Assembly: GCA_963575645.1 (NCBI GenBank)
Contig: OY754473.1
Coordinates: 8,990,001-9,054,000, forward strand
Reading direction: 5' to 3'
DNA length: 64,000 nt
DNA from: Xanthostigma xanthostigma
Taxonomy: Eukaryota > Arthropoda > Insecta > Raphidioptera > Raphidiidae
The position numbers and the translations under genes were made by a program. The notes beneath the pieces are model-generated. The model did no database searches. It was not told the DNA's origin and saw only the letters and a program-made list of their open reading frames with translations. Positions within the stretch are counted from its first letter, which is position 1, and each line of letters starts with the position of its first letter. Positions 1 through 9,993 of the stretch are shown here, piece by piece.

Positions 1-433
1 TATCCAGAAAAAATTGATAATCGCTCTAATTTTCATTTTTCTTAGTAAAAACTTAACTATTTGTTTTGTTATAAATTTAACAACCATAATCGTTGTATTT
101 TTTTTTGTTATTCTATTCTACGTTGCTTTTGTCTTATGTAAGTTTTATTATTCTTTTAAAAAACTAATTTTCTTACGTGAAACTAATAACATATACTTTG
201 AAAAGATCTCAAACAATTAATTTGCCACAAATATAAACCATAAATGGTTCTGAATGTTTAAATTTTAAACGAATAAAAAATTCCTTTTGAGAACTAAAAC
301 TGTTATTACAGCAAGGACACAAATTATCCATATTATTCATCTTATAATTTTTCACAAAAACGTAACACTGAAAATGAAAAACTTAAAATACCACTTACTG
401 TATGTTTAATATACAGTCACATATATTTTTTAT
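1..433. other. AT-rich stretch, no gene seen
   Basis: AT-rich sequence with homopolymer runs. The only open frame (14-220) codes a low-complexity hydrophobic peptide typical of AT-rich noise and matches no family I know. Confidence 0.5.
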
Positions 434-1150
434 TTAAGATTTTTTTAAAGAAAACTTGTGATAATAAATTGAAATATGTACACCAAAGAAGTTTTTTTTA
501 TGACATATAAGCTTCTTTGTTGAATCATTACTTTGATAGATCAATAATAATGGTTTCAACCAAGGAATATTTTGATCGCAATGTGTTCTTATATTGTAAA
601 CTAATCGTTGAATAATAATCCAAATATGTTCACTTTCTGTCGGGTAATTAGCATGTAAAACATGAAATGTTTTAAAGCAAATATCAAACGCTTTTAAAAC
701 TAATTCAATTTTATACAAGACACTATCGACAACAACATAGTACCCATGCAAATCTGTTAAATCAGGTCCAACTACGATAATGTATGGTTGTACTGTTTGT
801 TTAAAGGCATGCACTTTCTCAATTCTTTTCTGAATGCACAGCTGAATATCTGATGGTATCTAGAAAAACATACAAAAAATTTGTAGAGGAATACACATTA
901 TTAACCGCGTAAAAAAGCCTAAGCTGAAATGATTTTATCTGCTTAAAAATGAAAAGTATAACTGGCCGGGTTATAGCAGTGTTCTCGGTGCATTCATATT
1001 CTAAAAAATATTGTAATAATGACAAATGATTTTATGCATACCTTTACATGAGCTATTATGCTGTTTTGACACTCTTGAATGGATGGTTTCCAATGTACTT
1101 TCTTGTTTCTCAATTGTTTTCGAGGCGGTATATATGATGCCCCAATAGGC
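434..1150 (-). pseudogene. C-terminal exons of an uncharacterised repetitive transposase-like gene
   Basis: The minus strand carries two exon-like blocks: about 1150-1042 (ending ..IIAHVK) and 829-434 (motifs QPYIIVVGPDLTDLHGYY, AFDICFKTFHVLHA, YPTESEHIWIIIQ). A GTATGC donor follows 1042 and an AG acceptor lies at 830-831, so an intron of about 212 nt separates them. From memory, this tail belongs to a highly repeated insect protein family annotated only as uncharacterised and probably transposon-borne. The same tail recurs on the plus strand at 55.4-55.8 kb. No catalytic residues are visible in this piece and the upstream part is absent, so it is a 5'-truncated relic. Function is not known. 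Confidence 0.55.
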
Positions 1151-1493
1151 ATATTTTGATGGCATATACTGATTCTAAAAGCACATATACACTGTATTTA
1201 ATATAAGTTTACAAAATCTGATTATGTCACCATAATAATAATGATAATACAAAAATTTTAGACAAACATTGACTGTTCTATTATGTATTTAGATAATACA
1301 TTTATTTTTATAGCAAAAGAAAAATACAAACATTCTGACAATAGATTTATATAGTGTAGTATCATAATAATAATAGTTTAAATAATAGTGAAAATAATTG
1401 AATATAGACAGTCGGCGGTGCCTTTGGTTTGACCACTGCACCGTACACAGACATGGCTGTGTGCAGTGCAGTGGCCCACCAACTAATTAAATT
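1151..1493. other. Intergenic, no gene seen
   Basis: AT-rich with poly-AT runs. A short imperfect hairpin around the CTGTGTGCAGTGCAGTGG segment at about 1430-1480 precedes the fold-back element. Nothing else is supported. Confidence 0.4.
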
Positions 1494-1791
1494 CGAAACC
1501 CAAAGGAATTGTGAGACCTCTGGTGAAAAATGCGCAACTGCCGTAAGGGGGGTTTTTGACAGGTAAACTATAGAGACATAAGGTAAACATTGATTTAGAA
1601 ACGCATGATGGAGGCTAGGTCTACCTAGCCTCCATCATGCGTTTCTAATGGATGGAGGCTAGACCTAGCCTCCATCATGCGTTTCTAAATCAATGTTTAC
1701 CTTATGTCTCTATAGTTTACCTGTCAAAAACCCCCCTTATGGCAGTTCGGCGCATTTTTCACCAGAGATCTCACCATTCCTTTGGGTTCCG
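1494..1791. mobile_element. Fold-back MITE with ~130-bp arms
   Basis: The left arm from 1494 (CGAAACCCAAAGGAATTGTG) is matched in reverse complement by the right arm ending at 1791 (CCTTTGGGTTCCG). Pairing runs almost to the centre through the shared stretch AAATCAATGTTTACC. The centre holds three nested inverted copies of a CCTCCATCATGCG / GGAGGCTAG module. There is no coding capacity. The structure fits a non-autonomous DNA transposon with long inverted repeats, and no target duplication is obvious. The small ORF at 1652-1840 is incidental. Confidence 0.85.
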
Positions 1792-2094
1792 AATAATAAC
1801 ATCCCTTAAAACTAATATGGTATGTATATATAATATGTAAATATATTTATCAAAAGTATATTTATTAACAGTATATTAGAAAAACGATAATAGTATACAA
1901 TGCAGTAATAATAGTAAAAGAAAAATGATAACTGGAAGAAATATACAAATATAACAACAAGCAAAACGAGAGTAATAATAATAATAAAGTAACAAGCAAA
2001 AATAGATGAAAGCAATAAAGATAAAATACAAAGATACAAGCAATGAAAGGAAAAAGAGAAAATATTGTAGTAAGTGACGTGAGATCAGTGGTGT
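1792..2094. other. AT-rich spacer, no gene seen
   Basis: Low-complexity A/T sequence. The minus-strand ORF at 1812-2039 is repetitive Tyr/Ile/Leu and has no family support. Confidence 0.4.
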
Positions 2095-2565
2095 TTATGT
2101 GGCTTGAACGTGGTACTGCCTCACACCGGTGAGATTCTCGACGTAGATGTCTCTGGACCAGCGGATAGTGTCCGACACCATGAGGTGAGCCATGACTTCG
2201 CCGTATCGGTGTGCTACACCCAGGTGGCCAAGGACGGCATTGTTGCTAGACAGTCAGGCGCCTAGCGATCCTACCACGAAGGCGTCCAAGAATACCTCGT
2301 AGCCCTGAGCTTGCCGTACTTGTCGAGCTTTTGCTGCCGGGCTGCCTCCCAGGCTCCCGCGGCACCCTCAAACGCGATCGTGACATCCACGATCGAAATA
2401 CGCCTCTCAGCCTCATTACGAACCACCAGATCAGGGCGTAGGTTGCCCCGGACTCCGGCAACAGTTATGTTAACCGAAACCGAGACTCCCGCCCTCGGGC
2501 GCACAGAGTTATCCAGGTGTGCTGGTACGGCGTTATGGCTGAATCCTGGATACAGATTAGCAATC
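2095..2565 (-). pseudogene. R2/NeSL-type LINE pol, C-terminal endonuclease tail
   Basis: Sequence: minus-strand translation gives ..NLRPDLVVRNEAERRISIVDV.., then a Trp/Ala-rich helix and, past one stop near 2245, a tail with LGHLGVAHRYGE and SDTIRWSRDIYVENLTGVRQY up to a stop near 2095. Family knowledge: the PD(L)..(V)DVT pattern is the PD-(D/E)XK restriction-like endonuclease at the C terminus of R2/NeSL-group LINEs, and the SRDIYVE..TG.RQY tail is typical. Only the last ~150 codons remain and the RT is missing. The island is much more GC-rich than its neighbours. No 28S rRNA sequence flanks it, so it is not an R2 copy in its canonical site. Confidence 0.7.
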
Positions 2566-2839
2566 AGTCCATAACTCTTTTGTTTTAAAAATACATTCGT
2601 TCAGTTTAGCGTATTGAATATAAGAGATAAATGCTTGCCCTGAATACGTGTTAAAAATACAATTAATTTTAGAATGCGGCGGTAAATCTAAATCTTTAGC
2701 GGATAGATTGTTAAAACCAGGTTTTACTTCGAAACTTGATATTTTTATAATATCAAACAAATTGTTAATTACAGCTGCAAATTCGCCGTTCGGTCCTCTG
2801 TTCATACATGAGATATCTCTTTAAAATTAAAAAAAAAAA
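2566..2839. other. Unrecognised minus-strand open frame
   Basis: A minus-strand frame (2805-2557, 82 codons) reads ..GFNNLSAKDLDLPPHSK.. without a family I recognise. Its codon use looks less random than AT noise, so it may be a relic of another element. No start or partner evidence. Confidence 0.25.
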
Positions 2840-2935
2840 TAGTGTCCAACCGAAACAGGTTTTTCAGCCAAAACCGAACTTTCGGCCTTGCTCTTAGTTT
2901 CGGCCGAAACCGAAACTTAAACATATTTAAAATTT
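2840..2935. repeat. hAT-like terminus with GGCCGAAAC subterminal repeats
   Basis: TAGTGTCCAACCGAAAC starts at 2840, followed by repeated GAAAC / CGGCCGAAAC / TTTCGGCC words. A TAGTG..-type end with short subterminal palindromic repeats is usual for hAT elements. It could be the 3' end of the hAT relic at 6.1-6.6 kb (same minus orientation), now separated by the gypsy and XPG-like segments. That link is inference. Confidence 0.45.
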
Positions 2936-3231
2936 CTATTGTATACAGAAATCTGGTGTTTTTTACACATTTATTTGAATATAGAATGTATATTATACAT
3001 ACAGACAGTTAAATAGTGTTAAATAAAATAAAAAGGCCATTTAATAGTAATTGATGTCTTTATTTTATTATTAAGTAAATATTTAGTACAATTACAGATT
3101 ATTCATTACAAAATAACAATTATTGTATTTGTGAGTTCTGTCGCTCTGCGCTGTTTGACAGTTCCATAGGTACTACTGCTACAGGTCGACCGGCAGTGGG
3201 CCAGTGTGCCATTCGAGAGTGGTGGGGGGTA

Positions 3232-4734
3232 TTAATTCGTTACACTCCCCCCCCCTGGTTCCAACTTACGTCCCGTAGTGGGACCAGGAACGACGTCTTT
3301 GAGGTTCTTCCTCGGTCTCCCGCGTTTGCGGATGCCAACCACGGGCTCTACGTCCTTCTCGCCCAAATATGGCGTCAGTGAAGATTGGTGGTACTTGCCA
3401 ATCGTTATCATGGGGTCATTGGGGTCTCCAATTTCGTATGCGGTGGGAGACACCTTTCGAAGTATCACATATGGGCCGTCGCGCTTCGGCGCGAACTTGG
3501 CAGTCTTGCCTCTTTCTTTATCACTCTTCACATGAGTGGTAACCCAGATGAGGTCTCCCGGGTCATAAGGGGTATAGTCACGTCTGGTCGCGTCGGCGTA
3601 TTCTTTACGTCGATCCTGAAGCTTATCATGGGTTTCTCGAGCCTCATCCAAAACGCTTGAGATCTTCTCTAAATACGGGGTAATCTGCGGAACGAAGTTC
3701 TCGGACTGCACGATAGACCGAAAATCCTGGACTACGTCGTCGGGAGTTCGCAGCTCTCGAGCGAACGTCAGATAAGCGGCGGTAAAACCAGTAGACTCTC
3801 CACGGGCGGTATTCATGGCAAAGCGTATGCTGGGCAACTTGTCAACCCATGCCGTGTGGTCGTGGTTCACCATCATAGCCAACCGAGGCTTTAAATCACG
3901 ATTCTTCCTTTCCACCATATTAGCCTCCGGGTGATAGACCGGGGTAAGCTTTTGAGATATCCCAAGGCAGTAACACGCTTTTTGCATAACGGCGCTTACG
4001 AAATGAGGTCCATTATCACTGATGATTCTGCGGGGCAGTCCATACCTCAGGAACACTTCGTCGATCAGAGTACGAGCACACTCTTCGGCGGATGCTTGAC
4101 ATAATGCGAATAGTTCTACCCATTTGGTACAGGTATCTTCTACTATGAAAATCCATCGTTGTCCCGTATCTGATTCAGGTAAGGGACCGAACAGGTCGAT
4201 CGCCAAGGTTTCGAAACGCTGGGCGTATATTGGGGTTTGTAGCAGTCCAGCCGGCTTCTGGTTACTAGCTTTGTAACGTTGACAGTCGGCACAATGCTTA
4301 ACATAATCGGTTATATAACGTCGCATACCAGTAAAACAATATCTTTTGGCTATCCGCTGCATGGTACGTTCAACACCATAATGAGCGGCTGTAGGGGAAT
4401 CATGGTAATCTTTCATGATTCGTTCCCTCTCGTGGACAGGAACAACCTGTTGTGCCTCTTCACAATCTTCCTCGCCTGAATAACGGTGAAGGACACCACC
4501 AGACAATAGGTATCCTCGTTCAGTCCATTTGGCAACGTCGCGATTGTTCAGTTCTTCAAACGACTTAATAATTTTCGCTACTTCCGGGTCCTTGAGTTGT
4601 TCTTGCCTTATCTCCTCGGCGGAACGATGAGGCAATTCGAGCGTCAACATGCAGGCATCGCAACTCGTAGCGACATCGTGGTCACACGGTGGCCGCGATA
4701 GAGCATCAGCTATCACGTTTTTCTTTCCTGGCAA
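3232..4734 (-). pseudogene. Ty3/gypsy pol fragment: end of RNase H plus integrase
   Basis: A 500-codon open frame. It opens with PGKKNVIADALSR, the end of the RNase H domain. Next comes an HHCC zinc-binding segment (YHDSPTAAHYG ... HCADCQRYKA), then the integrase core with D in AIDLFGPL, D in IISDNGPHF and E in NMVERKNRDLK. After that is a chromodomain-less C-terminal part (..DLIWVTTHVKSD..KFAPKRDGPYVI). The core triad looks preserved. Protease, RT and gag are missing because the sequence breaks at 4734, where the XPG-like gene begins. A 5'-truncated gypsy is unusual for an LTR element and suggests a rearrangement. The stop lies just past the polypurine tract, inside the LTR start. Confidence 0.85.
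3241..3256 (-). other. Polypurine tract and start of gypsy 3' LTR
   Basis: On the minus strand a run of nine G then AG immediately precedes TGTAACGAATTAAT. This is the classic polypurine-tract/TG boundary at the 3' LTR, placing the LTR start at 3244. The LTR continues to lower coordinates but its CA end is not identified. Confidence 0.6.
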
Positions 4735-5878
4735 ATATTACATCTTAACATCAAAGCACCAGAGGTACATATAATTCTTGTCAAATTTAAGGCAAAGCCT
4801 ATGTTTTGGCACAACAATTTGTGTCGGAGATCATCTGCTGTTGTTTGTTGCTTAGAAATTAAATAACTGCAAACTTTTTCGAAATCTGTAAATTGCTCAC
4901 TAGTTAAAAGCCCATTACTCATAGCAGAAACTGCATCGTGAACAAAATCCAGATTCGCGGCGTTCAACATTTGTGTTTTTGTACCTATGCGACTTGTGGT
5001 GTCGCAGCCAGTTAAAGAGTGCAACCCTGGTAAAATATCACATATATTTTCGCCAAGACTTCGTGCAGCTAAATGGCACCCAAGAAAACGGTTTTTCTTT
5101 CGTGATCCCTCAAACCACAAAGCGCGGCAACCTAAATTTTTAAGTTTATTCCAGAAATAAAGGTCTAATACAAAGATATCGGTGTCAGGGCTTAAAATAA
5201 TTAATTATCTCTGCACTGTCGTTGTGTTTGACAGAATGAAAAATATGGCAGAACATTCTTGAATCAGCCTCTGTGTGGTTAGATTTTAAATCGGTAACTT
5301 CAGTGAAAGTTTCGCCTTGCAATTTAAAACATTTTGTGGGGTCATCGAATCCGCCACATATAGCAGCTTTTTTCATTGACTTCTGTATAAGTCGAGGCAT
5401 TCTTGCATAGAAATTTCACTAGCTGTAATTTGTTTTCAGTACTCACGAAAAAGTCTTTGCAATTTGGGACTTTTGTCGAAGGACTAGTTATGACAACTTG
5501 TGTTGGATTTTGTCCTTTACTTCGTAACTTTGATTCTAGAAACTTAATAGATATATCATCATAGCGATCAAATACATCAAGTCGTACAACAGAATCCTGA
5601 GACAACAACATCATAATTTTTTTGAAAAACGCAGCTGCAAATTCTCCGAATGTACGAAAACTTTTCAGTTGTATTTGATGCACCAGCGACATGCCATTTA
5701 CAATATAAACTTTTGCATTCCTATTTGAGCTTATTATGTCTTGTGAAGTGTAGTTCCCACATTCATGCTTTTTTTCAATTTCAAGAACCAAACTTGATTT
5801 CACGGACTTTTTGTAAAAACCATCTTCATCGAAAAGAAATTTTGGATATTTCGACTTCGAGTGCCATTTTTTACACAA
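4735..5878 (-). pseudogene. Repetitive gene with XPG/FEN-like nuclease signature (copy A)
   Basis: Minus-strand blocks at 5878-5342, 5400-5185 and 5120-4735 belong to one protein broken by frameshifts and a stop. In order: VYIVNGMSLV, VFDRYDDISIKFLESKLR, HTEADSRM, SPDTDIFVL, LPGLHSLTGCDTTS. Family knowledge: XPG/FEN nucleases carry D, VFDG..P.LK, EAE.., T.DSD.L and GCD in this order, so the match suggests a PIN/XPG-fold enzyme. The first acidic residue is N here (D in copy B). The family is widely repeated in animals as uncharacterised proteins, and I infer it is transposon-borne. It is truncated by the gypsy fragment at 4734. Confidence 0.6.
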
Positions 5879-6099
5879 AACCCCTTAAATTTACACTAAA
5901 GATGATTTTAACGAGCGTAAACAATCTAAAACAACAGATAAACACAACGTTTGGCCACGACTGACATGGTTTTGACGAGCTGGCAACGTCGCAAGCGCAC
6001 GAAGCGAGTTTAGAGCAGCGGTAAAGGAGCGGGGGGGGGCTGAATGACACAGGACCGCGAGCGCGCGCGGCAACGTGGCTTTTTACGATGTCGATACCA
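5879..6099. other. Spacer with GC-rich core, no gene seen
   Basis: About 5985-6080 is strikingly GC-rich (CGCAAGCGCACGAAGCG, GCGAGCGCGCGCGGC) compared with its flanks. The short ORFs crossing it have no family signature. Confidence 0.35.
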
Positions 6100-6620
6100 T
6101 CAGGTAGATGAATCACAAAACATTTCGCGGTCCGCTATTTTTGAAAACGAACATCTCCTTGTAGCCTGCTCTAACAAGTTAACTGCATTTTTTTGCTCCA
6201 AAAGCTTTTGTAACATCAAATACGTGCTATTCCACCTCACATCAACATCTTGCACCAAAGTGTGTTCTGGCAGTCCACATTGTTTTTGACATTCTGTCAA
6301 TTTTCTGGTTGTTGGCTCACTGTGGTGGAAATGGCCTACGATTTTCTGCATTTTTTAACAAATCTTTGGTTTCTTCGTCTGAAAATAGTGCTTGTTTTAT
6401 CACCAACTGCAGCGTGTGTGCGACACAACCTATAGATTCATATTTACCACGCATCGCGCAAACCATGTTTGCTGCATTGTCACGTAGGACCAGAAAAATC
6501 TTGCCGTTTAAACTCCATTCGTTTACCATCTCTGTAAATTTTTGCTCAATATATTGACTGGTATGATCTTGTTCCAGCACACATGCACCCAAGATAACTT
6601 TAAGGCGTTGATTTGGCGAT
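6100..6620 (-). pseudogene. hAT transposase fragment
   Basis: Two minus-strand frames separated by one frameshift read FLVLRDNAANMV..GCVAHTLQLVI and, downstream, GHFHHSEPTTRKL..VQDVDVRWNSTYLMLQ. These are hallmark hAT segments: D in the DNAANM motif, C..AHTLQL and the RWNST(Y/F) block. The BED finger, first catalytic Asp and hATC dimerisation region are missing. At about 6605-6628 it abuts the MULE gene on the opposite strand. Confidence 0.85.
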
Positions 6621-7946
6621 GATTGTATTTGTGTCGATGGCACACATGGCCTAAATGGATATGGTTTTGAACTTCACACAATACTTGTACTTGATGATCT
6701 TAGGGAAGGCTATCCAAGTGCATTCTTCATTTCCAACAGGAATGATGCTGAAGTATTGAAAATTTTTTTTTATTTGTTCAAAAAAAAAAAATTGGAAAAA
6801 AAATTAAGCCTAGAGTCTCATGTCAGATATGGCAGAAGCATATTACAATGCATGGGTGAAAGTCATGAATCCTGCTGAATTTAGGTATTTGGCGATTTCT
6901 TTTTACAATATGAAAATAAAATTTTAATCAAAGTTTTAAAATTTTTTAGACTGTATTGCACATGGCACATTGACAGGGCATGGCGGAAAAATTTAGAAAA
7001 AGTCTCGGACAAGGAAAATAAAGTAAACATGCCTACATATTAAAACATAGTTATGACCGAGATTATTTAAATTACCTTACATCTTAAAATATTTTTTTTT
7101 AGATTCTCATCTACCGTATGCTCAGAATGCTGTTGCGGGAAAACGATATACGAACTTTTAACATCTTGATCAAAAAATTTCTGGAATTTTGCAGAGAAAC
7201 TCCGGGCTGCCTGGAATTCGCTAACTATTTTGAGCAGCATTACACGAATAAAGTGGAACACGGCGTACTGCTTTAGGCTGTATAGTGGCCTCAATACGAA
7301 CATGCATATAGAGAGGATGCATCGAACTATTAAGCACCTCTACTTAAATGGAAAATACGTCAAAAGATTGGACAAAACCATCAGTGCTATACTAAAATTT
7401 GTGCGAGACAAAATTTTTGAAAGACTTATCGTAGCTCATAAGGGCAAGGTATGCACCAAATTGGCTAATTTAAGACAAAGACATAAAACCAGCGAAGTGG
7501 AAAGTGTAAATAAAGTTGTTCAGATAGATGATGGTTGGATGGTAGCAGCAACATCAACCAAAGAGATTTACATTGTGGAAGAATTGCAATCAGAATGTAC
7601 TTGCAAGCTTATATGTGATGTATGTGGTGTGTGCATTCATCGTTATACATGCACATGTCTAGACTGCAGTATTAAGTGGAACATGTGCAAATATATTCAC
7701 TTAGTGTGTAAATTTATAAATCTAAATCAAACAAGTATCAGCAAAGACGCAGGGGAAGTTTTAGCTGGTAAACATTTATTTTATTAACATTATTTAAAAC
7801 TTATCTTGAATTGTTTTTTATTATATATGCAGAGAGGAACGCCTCTAAGTAAAAAAAATTATTCATGTATAAAGGTATAAAGGTTTTTTTCAGACCATAT
7901 ATTGACAAAAGATAATATAAAAATATAAATCAATATAAGAAAGGAT

Positions 7947-7978
7947 GACGTTTCGATCCGGATTTGGATATTCTTCAG
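7947..7978 (-). ncRNA. Hammerhead ribozyme core (family A, minus)
   Basis: Minus strand: CTGAAGA, then stem II ATCC/GGAT with an AAATCC loop, then C-GAAA-C-GTC. This matches CUGANGA..GAAA with a GUC cleavage triplet. It mirrors the plus-strand copy 30 bp away. Known context: PLEs carry such minimal hammerheads in their terminal repeats. Confidence 0.7.
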
Positions 7979-8009
7979 AAATATCTAAAAATATATTTTT
8001 TAGATATTT

Positions 8010-8041
8010 CTGAAGAAGATCCAAATCCGGATCGAAACGTC
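8010..8041 (+). ncRNA. Hammerhead ribozyme core (family A, plus)
   Basis: CTGAAGA, stem II GATCC/GGATC closed by AAATCC, then GAAAC-GTC. All expected core residues are present and stem II is perfect. Confidence 0.75.
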
Positions 8042-8548
8042 ATCCTTTGTACAATTTTATTTATTTGAAGAGTTCTATTCAGACGTTAATCAAAGATTTA
8101 AAAAGTTAGATTTATTAGTGTACAATTAGTGGACTAATAAATAAAACTAAAATTCCATTGTTTAACAGTACATGCATTTTTATTAGATACCAGATTGGCC
8201 AATGATATGAATCAAGTAATAAAAGTAGAAGAAACCACCAAACTTATCATGGCAGTCAGTACTGATACGTCTAAACCTCAAAACCTTTCTGAAGAAAAAC
8301 AAAAACTGGGCCAAACACTGCTGCAACATATTGCAGGTGCTCAAACATTTGAGGAAATAGAAGCGATTAAAAAAATATGTGCCCCTATACAACCAACCTT
8401 GGAGGCAATCCGAATGAATCAAATGCATTCTTTTCGGCCTTCTACAAGTGTCTATAATTCCCCATAATAAAAAGATAGAGACACAGAGACGTTTGTTTAA
8501 AACAAAAAAACAAAACCAAAAAAAGGATAAAATTTTGTCCGTGCCATC

Positions 8549-8711
8549 AGATAATGAAACTGACATGTTAGCGGTGCAATTACTAAATTATTAAATATCT
8601 TTTATTCAAATTGAATAAAAGATATTTAATAATTATTTATTAATTATTAAATATCTTTTATTCATAATAATTTAGTAATTGCACTGCTAACATATTAGTT
8701 TCATTATCAGA
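8549..8711. repeat. Inverted duplication of the MULE gene tail
   Basis: The segment reading ATAATGAAACTGACATGTTA to about 8616 returns in reverse complement at 8635-8711. The loop is ATTAATAATTATTTATTAA-like. The MULE C-terminal codons are thus duplicated as a fold-back, possibly marking the element's end. Confidence 0.75.
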
Positions 8712-9077
8712 TGGTATTTTATTTTTGGTATTTATTTTAGGGTGGTATTTAACTGCAAATCAATATTCCTGGAATTTTAATACAAATAAAATCCATATGA
8801 CAATCAGAAATACTAATATGCACAGCAAAATAGTTACCTCAAAATATTCTAATTTTGGCAGCAATTTAAGTTCGTGGCGCATCGCTATTTATTTAAAACG
8901 AAATCTTTTTAAACATACTTCTATTTTTTTTAATGCGTACTGCAGTTTATTTAAATAAAACACCATTTATTTGTCATTATAATCTAATTATTCTTTAATC
9001 ACAACACAATGAGATCAACAATGAAATTACAAAAGAAGATGGAATGAGTAAAAATGTCTGCTTTTATGTAAGTAGTA
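8712..9077. other. AT-rich spacer, no gene seen
   Basis: The open frame at 8725-8958 is AT-rich noise. No motif recognised. Confidence 0.35.
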
Positions 9078-9263
9078 AAGGCCTAGTCAAACAAAAGGCG
9101 GCGCGGCGCGGTAAGCGGTGCGCGTTGTATTCTATACAAAATGTATGAACGACGTCAAACAGAAACGCCGCCGCGACACGCTGTTCCGCGCAGCTCTCTG
9201 TTGACGTCGTTCATACATTTTGTATAGAATACAACGCTCACCGCGCCGCTCCGCTGCAGTGCC
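9078..9263. mobile_element. PIF/Harbinger-like MITE
   Basis: Arms of ~90 bp: AGGCCTAGTCAAACAAAAGG.. on the left and, on the right, its rough reverse complement ..GCAGTGCC. The shared inner core GTATTCTATACAAAATGTAT is identical in both arms. TAA flanks both ends (TAA|AGGCC, GTGCC|TAA), fitting the TWA target of PIF/Harbinger. High CpG and GC content against the AT-rich flanks. Confidence 0.65.
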
Positions 9264-9270
9264 TAAGGTT

Positions 9271-9993
9271 TTAAATTTTAATTAATCTATTGTCAAAGCA
9301 GGTCTTGCTTTGGCGGGGCGTCCACGCTTCCTTTTTTGCCCTATAGGTATATTTTTGACCTCTGTAGGCGGTGACACATACTTTAGCCTTATCGCAAGCC
9401 CGATAGCATAGCTGAAGATGAATCTTGAGATGCTGAAGCTTCTTCATTGCTGGGGACGTAGTCATCACTACTGTCCGAAAGATTTTCCAAGGAAAAAGAT
9501 GTATTAGGATTAGTCAATATTACAGGTACATTAAAACTGCTTTCTACTTCTGCAAATTCACTGACTGTCATTAAACAATTGGAGTCTTGGTTATGAGAAG
9601 TATTTAGACTTACAGCTCCTGATTCTAGAAGAAAAAGAATAATATAGAGGGTAATTCAAATTTCACATTTAAACATCCATTTTACCTGCATCATTCTCTA
9701 TATTCACTTCTTTTAAACATGTTGATGCGCGTGGTGAAGCTACGTTGAATGGTTCTAAATCAGTTGGTGCATTGTCACTGGCAGCCACAGGCAAATTCAT
9801 ATTGTTTTCAAATAATGCGTTTAATATGCCTGGTTTTTATTCTAGAAGAAAAAGAATATAATATAATATTGTCAACATAACCTCAAAAATATGACAGTAA
9901 TACAAACATTCATTAGGTACATTTACCTGCATTATTTTTGGCTCCCACATTCTTTAAACACATTTCAACCAAGCGTCGTGATCTGGATGCCAT
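9271..9993 (-). pseudogene. 5' exons of an unclassified transposon gene with repeated exon borders
   Basis: Minus strand: exon 1 from ATG at 9993 (MASRSRRLVEMCLKN..NNA) to a GTAAAT donor near 9929; exon 2 about 9845-9690 (PGILNALFENNMNLPVAAS.., ..NIENDA) ending in GTAAAA; exon 3 from about 9626 (SGAVSLNTSHNQDSN.., acidic SDSSDDYVPSNEE). Both introns end in the same TTCTTTTTCTTCTAG acceptor, so exon plus intron seems duplicated. Exon 2 opens with an in-frame stop and exon 3 is frameshifted near 9400. It resembles the acidic N-terminal part of the family at 13.4 and 58.4-60.0 kb (inference). Confidence 0.45.

Larger units (their letters stand above)
7942..8047. repeat. Head-to-head hammerhead palindrome in the MULE intron
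   Basis: Arms of ~50 bp (7942-7991 and 7996-8047) are near-perfect reverse complements. Each contains a hammerhead core. The flanks (7890-7940, 8048-8100) resemble the terminal repeat of a Penelope-like element, and related flank is found again at 30.72-30.88 kb. Confidence 0.8.
6628..8593 (+). pseudogene. MULE-type transposase with SWIM zinc finger, intron-bearing relic
   Basis: Plus-strand exons: from about 6628 CVDGTHGLNGYGFEL (first catalytic Asp); 6825-6886 SDMAEAYYNAW (second Asp); about 6950 LYCTWHIDRAWRKNL; 7102-7787 helical region, NTNMHIERMHRTIKHLYL, and a SWIM-like finger (CTC..CDVCGVCIHRYTCTC..CKYIH); last exon from about 8190 (after TTTTATTAG) with FEEIEAIKKICAPIQPTL. A donor follows LAG at about 7770. 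A frameshift lies near 7255 (TNKVEH / KWNTAY) and another near 8467. Family knowledge: Mutator-like transposases combine this DDE core with a C-terminal SWIM finger. Non-functional copy. Confidence 0.8.

Noticed and set aside
3278..3660. Plus-strand ORFs across the gypsy region
   Set aside because: Antisense shadows of the gypsy integrase frame.
2840..6620. A single hAT element spanning 2840-6620 with nested gypsy and XPG-like inserts
   Set aside because: The orientation fits, but the hATC region and matching opposite terminus are not seen, so only the separate pieces are reported.
8183..8566. 127-codon minus-strand ORF
   Set aside because: Antisense to the last MULE exon; composition is AT-driven.
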